A stretch of DNA of 64,000 nucleotides, from the NCBI RefSeq assembly GCF_024721995.1, contig NZ_JANQBC010000004.1, positions 62,001-126,000 on the forward strand. Reading direction: 5' to 3'. The position numbers were made by a program, and so were the translations under genes. The stretch comes from Paenibacillus radicibacter (GTDB lineage: Bacteria; Bacillota; Bacilli; Paenibacillales; NBRC-103111). How positions within the stretch are numbered: the first letter of the stretch is position 1; every line of letters begins with the position of its first letter. Below, piece after piece: positions 53,272 to 61,825 of the stretch. The notes under the pieces are model-generated. The model saw only the letters and a list, made by a program, of their open reading frames with translations, was not told the DNA's origin and made no database searches.

Positions 53272-53940
53272 TTACTCCTCTCCTTTAAGTTTATTGCGTA
53301 AATTCTCAAGTTCTTGCTCAAGTCCTGGATGCCCTTGACCATAACCGGAATTGTACGTACCCTCCTGCGTCATTCTACGTAAATCACGCATGCTTCTTGC
53401 TTCAAGTTCCATATCTGTTACATGCTCATTGATGCGATCATACACTCGTGGCATGTTGCCACCCATTGTATTCATGCGAGCATTCATTCGATGTTGTAAT
53501 CTTGCAGATTCCATACGAGCGATGTAGTAGCTGCGCTTGCTTGCCGCTTCTTCATAATCGACGCGAAGTTCAGCAATCTGCTCTTCCATCTCCGTTAGCG
53601 ATTCTTTGGACTGTTCATATAAACCTTTGAACTGTTCACAACGCTCTTCTGCTTGCATCTTCTCTTGAAGAATGATGCGCGCCATGTTGTCCTCGCCTGC
53701 TTTTAGAGCAAGTATCGCTTGGGATTCGCGCTTTTCTTTTATTTCAAGTGCGTTTAAATATTGTTGTCTCAGACTATTTGCATGAATTGCGCATTGTTGG
53801 TGCAATCGCTCAGATTGTCTAAGCTGATCACGCATTCCAGCAAGATAATGATCTAACATCCGTACCGGATCTTCTGCTGCTTCCAATCTTTCGTTTAATG
53901 TTGCAACTGTGATGTCTCTCATCCGTTTCCAAATACTCAT
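53272..53940 (-). CDS. PspA/IM30 family envelope-stress protein, first copy
   Basis: About 222 residues, helical coiled-coil protein beginning MSIWKRMRDITVATLNERLEAAEDPVRMLDHYLAGMRDQL. ATG 53940 is preferred over GTG 53949. It differs widely in sequence from the second PspA but has the same length, core pattern and Gly-rich C-terminal region. The order LiaI-like, PspA, PspC, PspA is compact, with 7-nt and 2-nt gaps, so one stress-induced transcript is likely. The two PspA copies could form mixed assemblies. Confidence 0.92.
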   Translation of the reverse strand: MSIWKRMRDITVATLNERLEAAEDPVRMLDHYLAGMRDQLRQSERLHQQCAIHANSLRQQYLNALEIKEKRESQAILALKAGEDNMARIILQEKMQAEERCEQFKGLYEQSKESLTEMEEQIAELRVDYEEAASKRSYYIARMESARLQHRMNARMNTMGGNMPRVYDRINEHVTDMELEARSMRDLRRMTQEGTYNSGYGQGHPGLEQELENLRNKLKGEE

Positions 53941-53988
53941 TGTTTTCACTACACCTACCTTATGTTTTACTTGTATTCATTTATGTTC

Positions 53989-54285
53989 TTATACTCTTCT
54001 ACGTTTACCGGTTAACATGGTTACACCTAAGCCTACAAGGACGATTGCGATGATGATGATGAAGAATGTTGAAAGCTTCGCTAGAAGAATCAAGACCCCC
54101 ACCGTTGCAACGATCCAGCCCATCGTGCTACCTCTCTTAATTCCGTAAACCCCTAGTCCGATTAAGACTGCTGGAATAAGATATGACATGATCGGACCTA
54201 AGATAAATCCGAACTTGCTAAGTAGGATGATACCACCGATTGCGATTAACGCTAGTGCCAAACCTGAGTTACGATTCCAAGCCAT
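53989..54285 (-). CDS. LiaI-like small membrane protein
   Basis: 98-residue protein with three to four helices (SGLALALIAIGGIILLSKFGFI, YLIPAVLIGLGVYGI, WIVATVGVLILLAKLSTFFIIIIAIVLVGLGVTML) and a basic C-terminus GKRRRV. It resembles LiaI/LiaF-type membrane partners of PspA. The open frame extends 73 codons further upstream, but that part overlaps noncoding-like sequence with a terminator. ATG 54285 is preceded by GGTGGTGACAAC. It is the first gene of the PspA/PspC operon and may be the membrane anchor for PspA. Confidence 0.8.
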   Translation of the reverse strand: MAWNRNSGLALALIAIGGIILLSKFGFILGPIMSYLIPAVLIGLGVYGIKRGSTMGWIVATVGVLILLAKLSTFFIIIIAIVLVGLGVTMLTGKRRRV

Positions 54286-54467
54286 TTTGTTGTCACCACC
54301 TTTCGTTTTGTTTCTCGTTTGCTTCATGTCCTTATTGTAGACTGAATCCCACTTGTGCAAAACGGACTCACGGCGGTATTTGATACTAGACCAAGGTCGA
54401 GGTGCCCCTCCGCCTCTGGTGCAAGATGGACTCAGACCCTTGTCGGACAAGGGATTGAGGGGAAAAT

Positions 54468-54509
54468 GAAAAAGCCCCGTGGGACGCGGAAATTGTCGTC
54501 TCATGGGGC
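54468..54509 (-). terminator. Probable terminator downstream of ilvA
   Basis: GCCCC plus an imperfect extension pairs across a loop (12-nt arms, two mismatches on the minus strand), followed by five T. It lies about 285 nt after the ilvA stop codon, beyond element G. Apart from this and element G, the 54286-54793 gap shows no gene. Confidence 0.6.
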
Positions 54510-54553
54510 GATAGGTGTTTGAAAGTCTATTTGAAATAGATACACTTCTATAT

Positions 54554-54705
54554 GTTTAAAAAGTCAGGTTACTGCGTGTAGCAGATACGCTACTATGTGC
54601 TCGATAAGTTGGGAGCTTCGTAAAACAGATACACTTCCGGGATTCCAATTCGCCCTCCAGCGGATCTGTTTTACTTCGCGCGTGCTTTTCACACTACTTT
54701 TAAAC
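54554..54705 (+). repeat. Dispersed structured element, copy G (central hairpin lost)
   Basis: 152-nt degenerate member of the family. The outer arms GTTTAAAAAGT (54554-54564) and ACTTTTAAAC (54696-54705) pair. The inner stem is a perfect 11 bp, GTAAAACAGAT (54620-54630) and its complement at 54664-54674. Only CTTCCGGGATTCCAATTCGCCCTCCAGC remains between them. Relative to copy F, the whole central hairpin has gone between TTCCGG and ATTCCAATTCGCC. It lies after ilvA. Confidence 0.75.
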
Positions 54706-54793
54706 TATAGAACTAAAGAACATGCTATTAAACATTTTAACTCTAACACCTTTAAAACTTGAATCAAAGTCTCCGTAGAAACACTTCAGCGGC

Positions 54794-56056
54794 TTAGATC
54801 AACAAATTAAACAACAATGGGTCTTTGTTGAGCTCGTTATAGGTAATACCTTTCTGGTTCATCCGTTCAAGCAGAGGTTCGTAGTCTTCGCGGCATTTGA
54901 GTTCAATGCCGACGAGGGCTGGGCCGTTGTCTTTGTTATGTTTTTTCGTATATTCGAATCTAGCGATATCGTCGCTTGGTCCAAGCACTTCATCTAGAAA
55001 TTCACGTAGTGCTCCAGCACGTTGTGGGAAGTCGACGAGGAAGTAATGTTTGAGTCCTTCATAGATCATGGAACGTTCTTTCACTTCCTGCATGCGGTCG
55101 ATGTCGTTGTTGCCGCCACTGATGACACAGACGACGTTCTTCCCGACGAGTTCATCTTTATAGAAGTCTAATGCACTAATCGGCAGTGCGCCTGCTGGTT
55201 CCGCGACGATGGCATTCTCATTATATAGTTCAAGCAATGTGGTACATACTTTGCCTTCTGGTACGGCTACGAGTTCATCGATTACATCTTTACAAATCTC
55301 GTAAGTGAGTTCGCCAGCACGCTTCACGGCAGCGCCATCTACGAATTTATCGATCGAGGGCATTGTAATTGCACCTTGATTATCAAAGGCTTCTTTCATA
55401 GAAGCAGCACCGCTTGGTTCTACGCCGATCATTTTCGTATGGGGGCTGAACATTTTGACGAAAGTACCAACTCCAGAAGCCAATCCGCCACCACCAACGG
55501 TTACGAACAAATAGTCGACTGGTGCTTCCATGCTCTCCATGATCTCCATCGCGACTGTTCCGTTGCCCGCGATAATGTGCGGATCATCAAACGGATGGAC
55601 GAATGTCATTTCCATCTCATTACAAGTCTTCATAGCTTCTGCGTAGGCGTCATCATAAGTATCACCGATCAATACGACATCAACATAGGATCCGCCGAAT
55701 TTTTTGACTTGCGAGACTTTTTGGCGTGGGGTTGTACTTGGCATGAAGATCTTACCCTGGATACCAAGGGATTGGCATGAGAATGCAACGCCTTGTGCAT
55801 GATTGCCTGCGCTTGCACAGACGATTCCTTTGGCGAGTTGCTCTTCGGTTAAGCTCTTGATCAAGTGATACGCACCGCGAATCTTGAATGATCGTACGAT
55901 CTGCAAATCTTCTCTTTTTAAGTACAAGTTACAATTGAATTTGTCGGATAAGTGCGGGTCACGAATTAAAGGTGTTTTCCGTACGACTTCCTTGAGTGCG
56001 TGATGTGCACGAACGATTGATTCTGCGGTTACTGCGGTTGTGGTGTATAGCTCCAT
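54794..56056 (-). CDS. ilvA: Threonine deaminase (biosynthetic)
   Basis: About 420-residue PLP enzyme that turns threonine into 2-oxobutanoate and ammonia, the first step of isoleucine synthesis. The PLP lysine is in YLKREDLQIVRSFKIRGAYHL near residue 60, the SAGNHAQGVAFS loop binds substrate, and the Gly-rich phosphate loop is FVTVGGGGLASGVG near 190. The C-terminal ACT-like domain (YFLVDFPQRAGALREFLDEVLGPSDDIARFEYT) is the isoleucine regulatory site. ATG 56056 is chosen; GTG 56065 is an alternative. An upstream T-box with a likely Ile codon supports control by charged tRNA-Ile. Confidence 0.95.
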   Translation of the reverse strand: MELYTTTAVTAESIVRAHHALKEVVRKTPLIRDPHLSDKFNCNLYLKREDLQIVRSFKIRGAYHLIKSLTEEQLAKGIVCASAGNHAQGVAFSCQSLGIQGKIFMPSTTPRQKVSQVKKFGGSYVDVVLIGDTYDDAYAEAMKTCNEMEMTFVHPFDDPHIIAGNGTVAMEIMESMEAPVDYLFVTVGGGGLASGVGTFVKMFSPHTKMIGVEPSGAASMKEAFDNQGAITMPSIDKFVDGAAVKRAGELTYEICKDVIDELVAVPEGKVCTTLLELYNENAIVAEPAGALPISALDFYKDELVGKNVVCVISGGNNDIDRMQEVKERSMIYEGLKHYFLVDFPQRAGALREFLDEVLGPSDDIARFEYTKKHNKDNGPALVGIELKCREDYEPLLERMNQKGITYNELNKDPLLFNLLI

Positions 56057-56079
56057 TTTCTCCACCCTCTCCTTGTTAG

Positions 56080-56232
56080 AGTTAGTTCAAAAAGTAGAAC
56101 CACTTCAGTAAAAAGAGTGCTTACAGGCTCCAATGTAATCGTGAAAATTTGAATGGATTAGTATGGGGTTTTTCACGATTCCAATTCGCCTTCCAGCTCT
56201 CTTTTTACCTCCGTTCACTTTTGGATCAAACT
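56080..56232 (+). repeat. Dispersed structured element, copy F, in the ilvA leader
   Basis: 153-nt member of the family. The outer arms AGTTAGTTCAAAAAGT (56080-56095) and 56217-56232 pair imperfectly. A nested stem pairs GTAAAAAGAG with CTCTTTTTAC, and the central stem AATCGTGAAAA pairs with TTTTTCACGATT. The right segment ATTCCAATTCGCCTTCCAGC is shared with copy G. It lies between the T-box terminator and the ilvA ribosome binding site, so every full-length ilvA mRNA carries its minus-strand form. Confidence 0.82.
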
Positions 56233-56247
56233 CAGATCTTTATAAAA

Positions 56248-56545
56248 AAACAAAAAATCTCGCCCCTGAAAGGGACGAGATTAGCTCGCGTTACCACCCT
56301 AATTCTGCCGAAGTCTGGTTATTCCTTTTGTACAAAAGGATAAGAAGAGCAAGGACAGCATCTTCATCACGTACAATCATACGTGTTCCTGATAACGGTG
56401 GATGCCGTTAAAGCTTACTTGAAATTTCAGCTTTACTTCTCAGAGATGATATTCGGCTAGGTTCTGAACATTGGCTTTCAGCAGGTGCCAACTCTCTAGG
56501 GAACAGAATCGCAAGCGTACTCCTTCTCTTCAATGAATTATTTGA
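56248..56545 (-). ncRNA. T-box leader of ilvA, probable isoleucine specifier
   Basis: The conserved antiterminator sequence AGGGTGGTAACGCG lies at 56300-56287 (minus strand). It is followed by a terminator stem ATCTCGTCCC/GGGGCGAGAT and a T-run at 56257-56252. Stem I includes AGAGAGTTGGCACC, with GAATATCATCTCTGAG near 56455-56440. ATC after GAAT is the likely specifier and would read tRNA-Ile, as expected for ilvA. Uncharged tRNA would favour antitermination. Unusually, element F follows between the terminator and the gene. Confidence 0.92.
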
Positions 56546-56566
56546 ATAATGTATATCTTATTCTCA

Positions 56567-56595
56567 GTTATACTGCTAATTGAATTTGATGTCAA
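56567..56595 (-). promoter_or_regulatory. Sigma-A promoter of the T-box/ilvA transcript
   Basis: On the minus strand TTGACA (56595-56590) and TATAAC (56572-56567) are separated by exactly 17 nt. Transcription would start near 56560, giving a leader of about 500 nt before ilvA. Confidence 0.75.
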
Positions 56596-56613
56596 TGTCC
56601 ATTTATTGACCGT

Positions 56614-58881
56614 TTACGATCTACGTCCTCCGCGGCCACGTCTAGTCTTGTTGCGGCGTTTTCTCATTTTCCAAAGGGCTATACCCAAAATTGCAATGAC
56701 TGCAACAAATAACAACGATATCGCGAATCGGAAAATGAGCGAATGTCCATCCATCGATAGCTTGTCACCTAAGTTACTGAAGAAGCCCGGTTTCTTAGGC
56801 GCATTCTGTGGCTGTTCGAATGTGTGAATTCGATCAATGGAATCGACTAAAGCCAAGGAGCCTTTAAGTTTGCCATCTTGTTCTGGAGTATGAAGAATAT
56901 CGTTCCAACGCGAAATCTCATCTCGCTCTGTGCTCGTGTAAAGCAGCAAGGACTTGTTCTTGTTCCAAGGTGAAACCGATAAGCTTAGCATCGCGGATTG
57001 GTTCTGCGCTTGCGGTAATAGCTGCATATTAGGCATCGTTGGAACAATAGTCTTGCCTTCCATCCGATATGGAAGTGAACCACTTTCCCAGAAAGCTGCC
57101 GGAACGGTCTCAACACCACCGATCATAATGAGATTGTTCTTCTCAAGCGTAGCTTTCATATTTGCTGAAGCAAGTGCAACACTTACACCTTCGTCGGAAT
57201 CGATGATTTTACCCATATTGCTACGAATGAATGTAAACAAGCTTAGCTCTTTGGACGTCGGATTCTCAGGAAGAACGAAGGTCGTTGTATCCCATTTGCC
57301 ACCTTTAATGAAAGGTGCAGGCAGGTTGCTTAGCTGATAATTGTTACGATCTTGAAAAGGTACTGTCAGATAAGAAGCTTTATCCACAATCGCCCATTCG
57401 CCAAGATGTGGACTTGCTTCCGCGCACGTATCACGGTCTTTGGTCGTCCATAACTGGAAGGATATATCGATGATCATGCTTGGTTTGCCAACAACTGCAT
57501 CCTTCGGAATTGTAATTTCGAGGATACCTGTATCACTGGATTCTGCATTAAGAAACTTGCTGGCAGCAGGTGTATTGTTAACAGATACTGTCATCACGGA
57601 CTCCGCATAATTTAACGCTTTGGAATGGCGGTATAGCAGCTTGAGCTTCATCTTGCCGTTCACATCCCACTCGGACGGGAATGTATATTGAATTCGAGTA
57701 TGCCCGACAGCCACGTTCTCCATCACCATATCCTGATAACCTAGCTGCTCAAATGTTACTTTATGATTCGTCGCATCCTGTGGTTTAGCAGAAGGTGCAG
57801 GAATCTTAATCGTATCAGGGATGATAGCTCCCGTGCCTTGCAATTGACCATACAGGGACGGCTCGGAGAGCAGGTCTGCTCCCCTTTCAATTGTTTTCTC
57901 ATCTGCTTCCAGCATGAGTAAGGACTTGCTCGCATTCCATGGGGATGGAGCAAGTGCTATGTATCCTTTTGCCGGATCAGTCACTTGTTTACGCGTTTCG
58001 GTTGCTGCCCTCAATCCCTTGTCTTTCCAGCCATCCTTATGCCCGATCCAAATACTGTGGCGATTAGCTAGAAGCTCCTCTGTCACTTCGGATTCTTTGT
58101 AAACGGCATAGTTCAGACGACTATCCGGTACTTGCTTCGCAAAAAAGCGTGATAGCTTGCCCAGTGCCTGCAACTGCGTAGCTTGCATCGTGTCAGGTAC
58201 GACGAAGATTGTGCCAAGCGGAGTTAGACTTCCTTTTTCAAGAAAAGGATTCGGATACCACTTTAGGTCTGGCGTGCTGTTCGACTTTGCGATGTTCAAA
58301 TGAACGAGACTATCTTTGTGTAAAATGAGCCAGTTGCCTGGATTGCGCAGGTCATCACAGATGTTCCCACGCGACTCTAGATTCGACACCAACGACAATT
58401 TATGAAATCCGGGTTTATTCAAATGCTTGCTCAGATCGACGAGGTAACTAGTCCGTTCTTTGTTCGTCTCATCTAAATATTGACTATCCAGCGGAACATC
58501 ATCAAGCAAGACGGTAAGCACAGAGTGCTTCGGATTTAGCATGCCAGAATGACTGATAAACAGCTCCACATAGGACCCTTCAAGCACTCGACGCGCCGGA
58601 TTAATTTCAAAATAAAAATCGTTACTGTTGCGCACTTCCTTATTCACTACATCGCTTGGGAACAAGGGAAGATTCTCTGTACCAGAAGCATCCGCATTCG
58701 GCGGAGTCTGCAATGTAGCGATTGTCGGTTGTGTAGTTTCTCCCGTTTCTGGAGCGGCATCCACCACCGATTGTCCCCCATTTACCTCTTCCGCACGCAC
58801 TGCTGGGGTGAGCACGAATGAGGCGAGGAGTACAAAGCATAATATTCTCTTGAATGTATGGTTCCAAAGTTGATTCGACAT
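56614..58881 (-). CDS. ydaN: BcsB-like exopolysaccharide synthase subunit (YdaN)
   Basis: 755-residue exported, membrane-anchored protein of the cellulose synthase subunit B family. It has an N-terminal signal peptide (FVLLASFVLTPAVRA), repeated BcsB-type carbohydrate-binding and flavodoxin-like modules, and a C-terminal helix near 715-735 (FAISLLFVAVIAILGIALW) with a basic tail. It would guide the polymer out of the cell in complex with the glycosyltransferase encoded just upstream. AAGGAG precedes the ATG, and the gap to that gene is 15 nt. It is the last gene of the ydaJKLMN-type operon. Confidence 0.9.
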   Translation of the reverse strand: MSNQLWNHTFKRILCFVLLASFVLTPAVRAEEVNGGQSVVDAAPETGETTQPTIATLQTPPNADASGTENLPLFPSDVVNKEVRNSNDFYFEINPARRVLEGSYVELFISHSGMLNPKHSVLTVLLDDVPLDSQYLDETNKERTSYLVDLSKHLNKPGFHKLSLVSNLESRGNICDDLRNPGNWLILHKDSLVHLNIAKSNSTPDLKWYPNPFLEKGSLTPLGTIFVVPDTMQATQLQALGKLSRFFAKQVPDSRLNYAVYKESEVTEELLANRHSIWIGHKDGWKDKGLRAATETRKQVTDPAKGYIALAPSPWNASKSLLMLEADEKTIERGADLLSEPSLYGQLQGTGAIIPDTIKIPAPSAKPQDATNHKVTFEQLGYQDMVMENVAVGHTRIQYTFPSEWDVNGKMKLKLLYRHSKALNYAESVMTVSVNNTPAASKFLNAESSDTGILEITIPKDAVVGKPSMIIDISFQLWTTKDRDTCAEASPHLGEWAIVDKASYLTVPFQDRNNYQLSNLPAPFIKGGKWDTTTFVLPENPTSKELSLFTFIRSNMGKIIDSDEGVSVALASANMKATLEKNNLIMIGGVETVPAAFWESGSLPYRMEGKTIVPTMPNMQLLPQAQNQSAMLSLSVSPWNKNKSLLLYTSTERDEISRWNDILHTPEQDGKLKGSLALVDSIDRIHTFEQPQNAPKKPGFFSNLGDKLSMDGHSLIFRFAISLLFVAVIAILGIALWKMRKRRNKTRRGRGGRRS

Positions 58882-58896
58882 ACAAATTCTCCTTAC

Positions 58897-60153
58897 TTAG
58901 GATTGAAACCTCTGGGTTTTGTCCCATTTCACTTCTTGTTTCTTGATAATACTTTTCACTTGCATATACATAGCGCGAACGACAAGAATGAGCCACAATT
59001 GCGAATAACTCAAATACATCAGCATGACGATCAGAAAGTTCTTGGAGTTCATCTCGGTTCGTTCAATGCCCAGCGTAATCATAATCTCGACAATGAAGAG
59101 AACATACGCCAGCATCCAGATAAGTAAGAATGGCCCTGGAACTGATACATGCAACCAATCCATTAGACCGGCAATAAATAGGAAGTGAGATAAGGCCACG
59201 CCACCAAGGAATAAGAAGTAGGTGAAAAAATAATAAATGATATCAAATAAGATCCGTTTTCTTTTTAACTTAAAAAATTGTTTCATGTATTTAAAAATGA
59301 CGTATTGATTACCCATCGCCCACCGCGTGCGTTGTTTAAACCATACTTTCCATGTCTCAGGCTCTTGTTCCCATGTGATAGCCAGCGGATAAAATCGAAT
59401 AATGTACCCGGCTTCATACACACGAATGCTTAGCTCTGTATCTTCTGCAAGTGCCTTAACATCCCATCCCCCGACCTCATCAAGCACCTTTCTACGAATC
59501 ATAAAATTCGTTCCAGGAATCGTACTGATCTTAAACCAGAACCACCTGCCTGCTTGCACCATCCATTGGAAACTGATCGTCTCAATATTAATGAACTTAG
59601 TGAGCAGATTCTTCTTCGCATTAATAACTCGGAATTTACCGACGACAGCGGCTACTTCAGGTCGATTAATTAAGCCAGATACCAGATTCTTAACAGCTGC
59701 TGATTCCGGTGTGTTATCCGCGTCATAGACGGCGATCAGCTCACCTTTGGATATTTTTAAAGCACGGTTAAGCGCATGTGACTTGCCCTTACCTCCCTCT
59801 GGCGGAAAAGTATGCAAAGGGATGATGAACGGATATTGCGCGGCAAATTCATCTACAATCTCACCCGTGCGATCCGAAGAGTTGTCATTAATGACAATGA
59901 CTTCAAGCTTATCCTTCGGATAATCGAGCGCGACCATGGCGTTAAGCGTCTGCCTGATCACGATATCTTCATTTTGTGCAGGAATCATGATCGAGACAGA
60001 TGGCCATGTTGTACGGTCGGCAGGCATTGGATCTGGGCCACTAAGCTCCAGCTTGTTGGAATACAAGTACCCGCCAAGCGTCAGAAACATGTGATACAGC
60101 AACATGACCCATATCGAAGTTAAGGCAATTAAGAATAAATAGTTACCGATCAT
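58897..60153 (-). CDS. ydaM: Family 2 glycosyltransferase, polysaccharide synthase (YdaM)
   Basis: 418-residue membrane-bound processive glycosyltransferase. A helix at the N-terminus is followed by the GT2 domain: SIMIPAQNEDIVIRQTLNAM, VINDNSSDRTGEI, the DxD-type VYDADNTPES, LAEDTELSIRVYEAGY with the catalytic Asp, and the product-binding QRTRWAMGNQ. About four further helices follow. It lacks the PilZ domain of BcsA, so c-di-GMP control would need another subunit. It overlaps ydaL by 11 nt, so translation is probably coupled. Confidence 0.92.
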   Translation of the reverse strand: MIGNYLFLIALTSIWVMLLYHMFLTLGGYLYSNKLELSGPDPMPADRTTWPSVSIMIPAQNEDIVIRQTLNAMVALDYPKDKLEVIVINDNSSDRTGEIVDEFAAQYPFIIPLHTFPPEGGKGKSHALNRALKISKGELIAVYDADNTPESAAVKNLVSGLINRPEVAAVVGKFRVINAKKNLLTKFINIETISFQWMVQAGRWFWFKISTIPGTNFMIRRKVLDEVGGWDVKALAEDTELSIRVYEAGYIIRFYPLAITWEQEPETWKVWFKQRTRWAMGNQYVIFKYMKQFFKLKRKRILFDIIYYFFTYFLFLGGVALSHFLFIAGLMDWLHVSVPGPFLLIWMLAYVLFIVEIMITLGIERTEMNSKNFLIVMLMYLSYSQLWLILVVRAMYMQVKSIIKKQEVKWDKTQRFQS

Positions 60154-61825
60154 TCGAAGAATCCTCCTCCTGGAATAGTCGATATTTCTTGCGCTTTTTG
60201 AGTAGGATCATAAACAGAATGAAGAGTAGAATGAAAATCCCAACAACAATCGCAATCCCCCATGTAAAAAAGAACGAAAAATTCGTAAGCCACTTCGGCT
60301 GACTAGAAGGTTTATGTGTGCCGCTTTCGCTAGCGATTTCGAATTTGTCTTGATTCGTTATCTTTGGAATTATTTGACCATCGTTCAATTGAATGGATGC
60401 GAAATCGGTTCGCACCGAGTGAGACTCTTTTTTCAAATCAATAAAAGATACGTGCTGTTTCTGAAGTCCATCCACAAGTTCTCGCAATAAATCAATGGAG
60501 ATCGTCGTATGGTAAAAAGCGCTAAACAAACTGTCGCGCACAATCTTCAAATCATTCATGCGAGTAAGCATGAGCGGCACATGACCCGGGTCTTCCTCTA
60601 CATAGCCAAGTGTCTCTGGAATAATGTTCATCCCATCGCTCTGGTAACGGCTTCGATAAGGAATCGCCTGTGAGATCGCATACGTACTATCCGTTAGTTG
60701 AACCGATGCGACCATTGTAGAAAAGTATCGATTAGCAATCTGGTATCCACGCTGTGACATCGTATAATGTGGCGGCTCGAAAGCCAGCGGATAAAGGCCA
60801 AGATCCATCAAGAGCGCAATACCCCGCTCCAATTTCTCCTCGGTATATAGTTCTTCATTGGGAACTGGCTGATCATTCTCCGCATCCCAGAACTCAAAGC
60901 CCTCGCCAGTCTCAGACTGGTAATATTGATGAGTGTAACCATGCATCACGATACTTGCCCCATGTGCTACGGCATATTGAAGTGCCTCTACCACCTTCGG
61001 TTGATCGCGGAGCGACATTTTCTTGCCCGTATCAGGATTCACATAGAGCGGAATCGTTGCAATCATAAACGGAATGTCCCGCTCCGATAATAAATCCGCA
61101 ATCGCCTTGAGTTTATCCGGGTCTGTTGTAGGACTGACATCTTCAATCCGGATGAATGCTTCATGACCTTGAATGTGTGGCTCTCCAAAGAATAGATGCA
61201 GCCAATCTGCAAAGATAAGTCCGATCTTGTCGAGTAACTGAGTCGAAGCGAAGCCCCACTCCCGATCATCGGAATACCCAAGCGGATAAACGTCGTTTCC
61301 ATTAGAGGCTGTTATCTGCACTTCACTTGTGCTTGGAGGGGAAATAGGTGCAATCATGTGGTTGCGCATTGGGTGCTTCTGTCCCATATAGGTTGCATCG
61401 ATGATGTTCATCTTCTGCATGCCAATCGTACCCGTGTCACCGCCAACCCACATCATTCTAATCGAAAAAGGTTCCGCTAGTGCACGAAGCTTAGCAAAGT
61501 CAGCCTCTCCTCGCTCACTAATAGCAAACAGATAGTTTATACCCTCAAGCGCCTCAGCCGTCACTTGATCTTGGCTCATGATCCGCGCATCGATGTTAAA
61601 GTGCCCTGTTAAGTTCCAGATCACCCGTGCAGTTGCCTGATGTTTCACATCGTTGTAGACGATTAAACCTTGCTTCTTCGGGACTGGATTAGCGTTCTTG
61701 GCTGCATTCTGTTGGGCTTGATCAGCCGCGTAAGCAATTGACACTGGCGCTAAGCTTGTCAGGATAAATGCTGTTAGTAAGCTGATCAGCAGCAGGTAGC
61801 TGGTCCGCTTTCTTTTACTTAACAT
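60143..61825 (-). CDS. ydaL: DUF2334 polysaccharide deacetylase-like protein (YdaL)
   Basis: About 560-residue exported protein with a signal peptide (LLISLLTAFILTSLAPVSIAYA) and a C-terminal helix near 525-550. The DUF2334 domain resembles the NodB fold: FIRIEDVSPTTDPDKLKAIADLLSERDIPFMIATIP and SIVMHGYTHQY with putative metal His residues, and FEPPHYTMSQRG. It probably modifies the exopolysaccharide outside the membrane. ATG 61825 overlaps the ydaK end by 11 nt; the 26 extra codons of the longest frame are not needed. Confidence 0.88.
   Translation of the reverse strand: MLSKRKRTSYLLLISLLTAFILTSLAPVSIAYAADQAQQNAAKNANPVPKKQGLIVYNDVKHQATARVIWNLTGHFNIDARIMSQDQVTAEALEGINYLFAISERGEADFAKLRALAEPFSIRMMWVGGDTGTIGMQKMNIIDATYMGQKHPMRNHMIAPISPPSTSEVQITASNGNDVYPLGYSDDREWGFASTQLLDKIGLIFADWLHLFFGEPHIQGHEAFIRIEDVSPTTDPDKLKAIADLLSERDIPFMIATIPLYVNPDTGKKMSLRDQPKVVEALQYAVAHGASIVMHGYTHQYYQSETGEGFEFWDAENDQPVPNEELYTEEKLERGIALLMDLGLYPLAFEPPHYTMSQRGYQIANRYFSTMVASVQLTDSTYAISQAIPYRSRYQSDGMNIIPETLGYVEEDPGHVPLMLTRMNDLKIVRDSLFSAFYHTTISIDLLRELVDGLQKQHVSFIDLKKESHSVRTDFASIQLNDGQIIPKITNQDKFEIASESGTHKPSSQPKWLTNFSFFFTWGIAIVVGIFILLFILFMILLKKRKKYRLFQEEDSSNDR

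Noticed and set aside
53989-54504. 171-residue version of the LiaI-like protein
   Set aside because: The first 73 codons overlap a terminator and have no coding character; ATG 54285 has a ribosome binding site and starts the membrane domain.
19797-56232. Dispersed elements as ordinary MITEs or a CRISPR array
   Set aside because: Terminal arms differ between copies, no consistent target-site duplication is visible, and the copies are kilobases apart with no spacer pattern.
56149-56411. Two plus-strand open frames of 64 and 82 codons
   Set aside because: They lie within element F and the T-box on the opposite strand and have no coding character.
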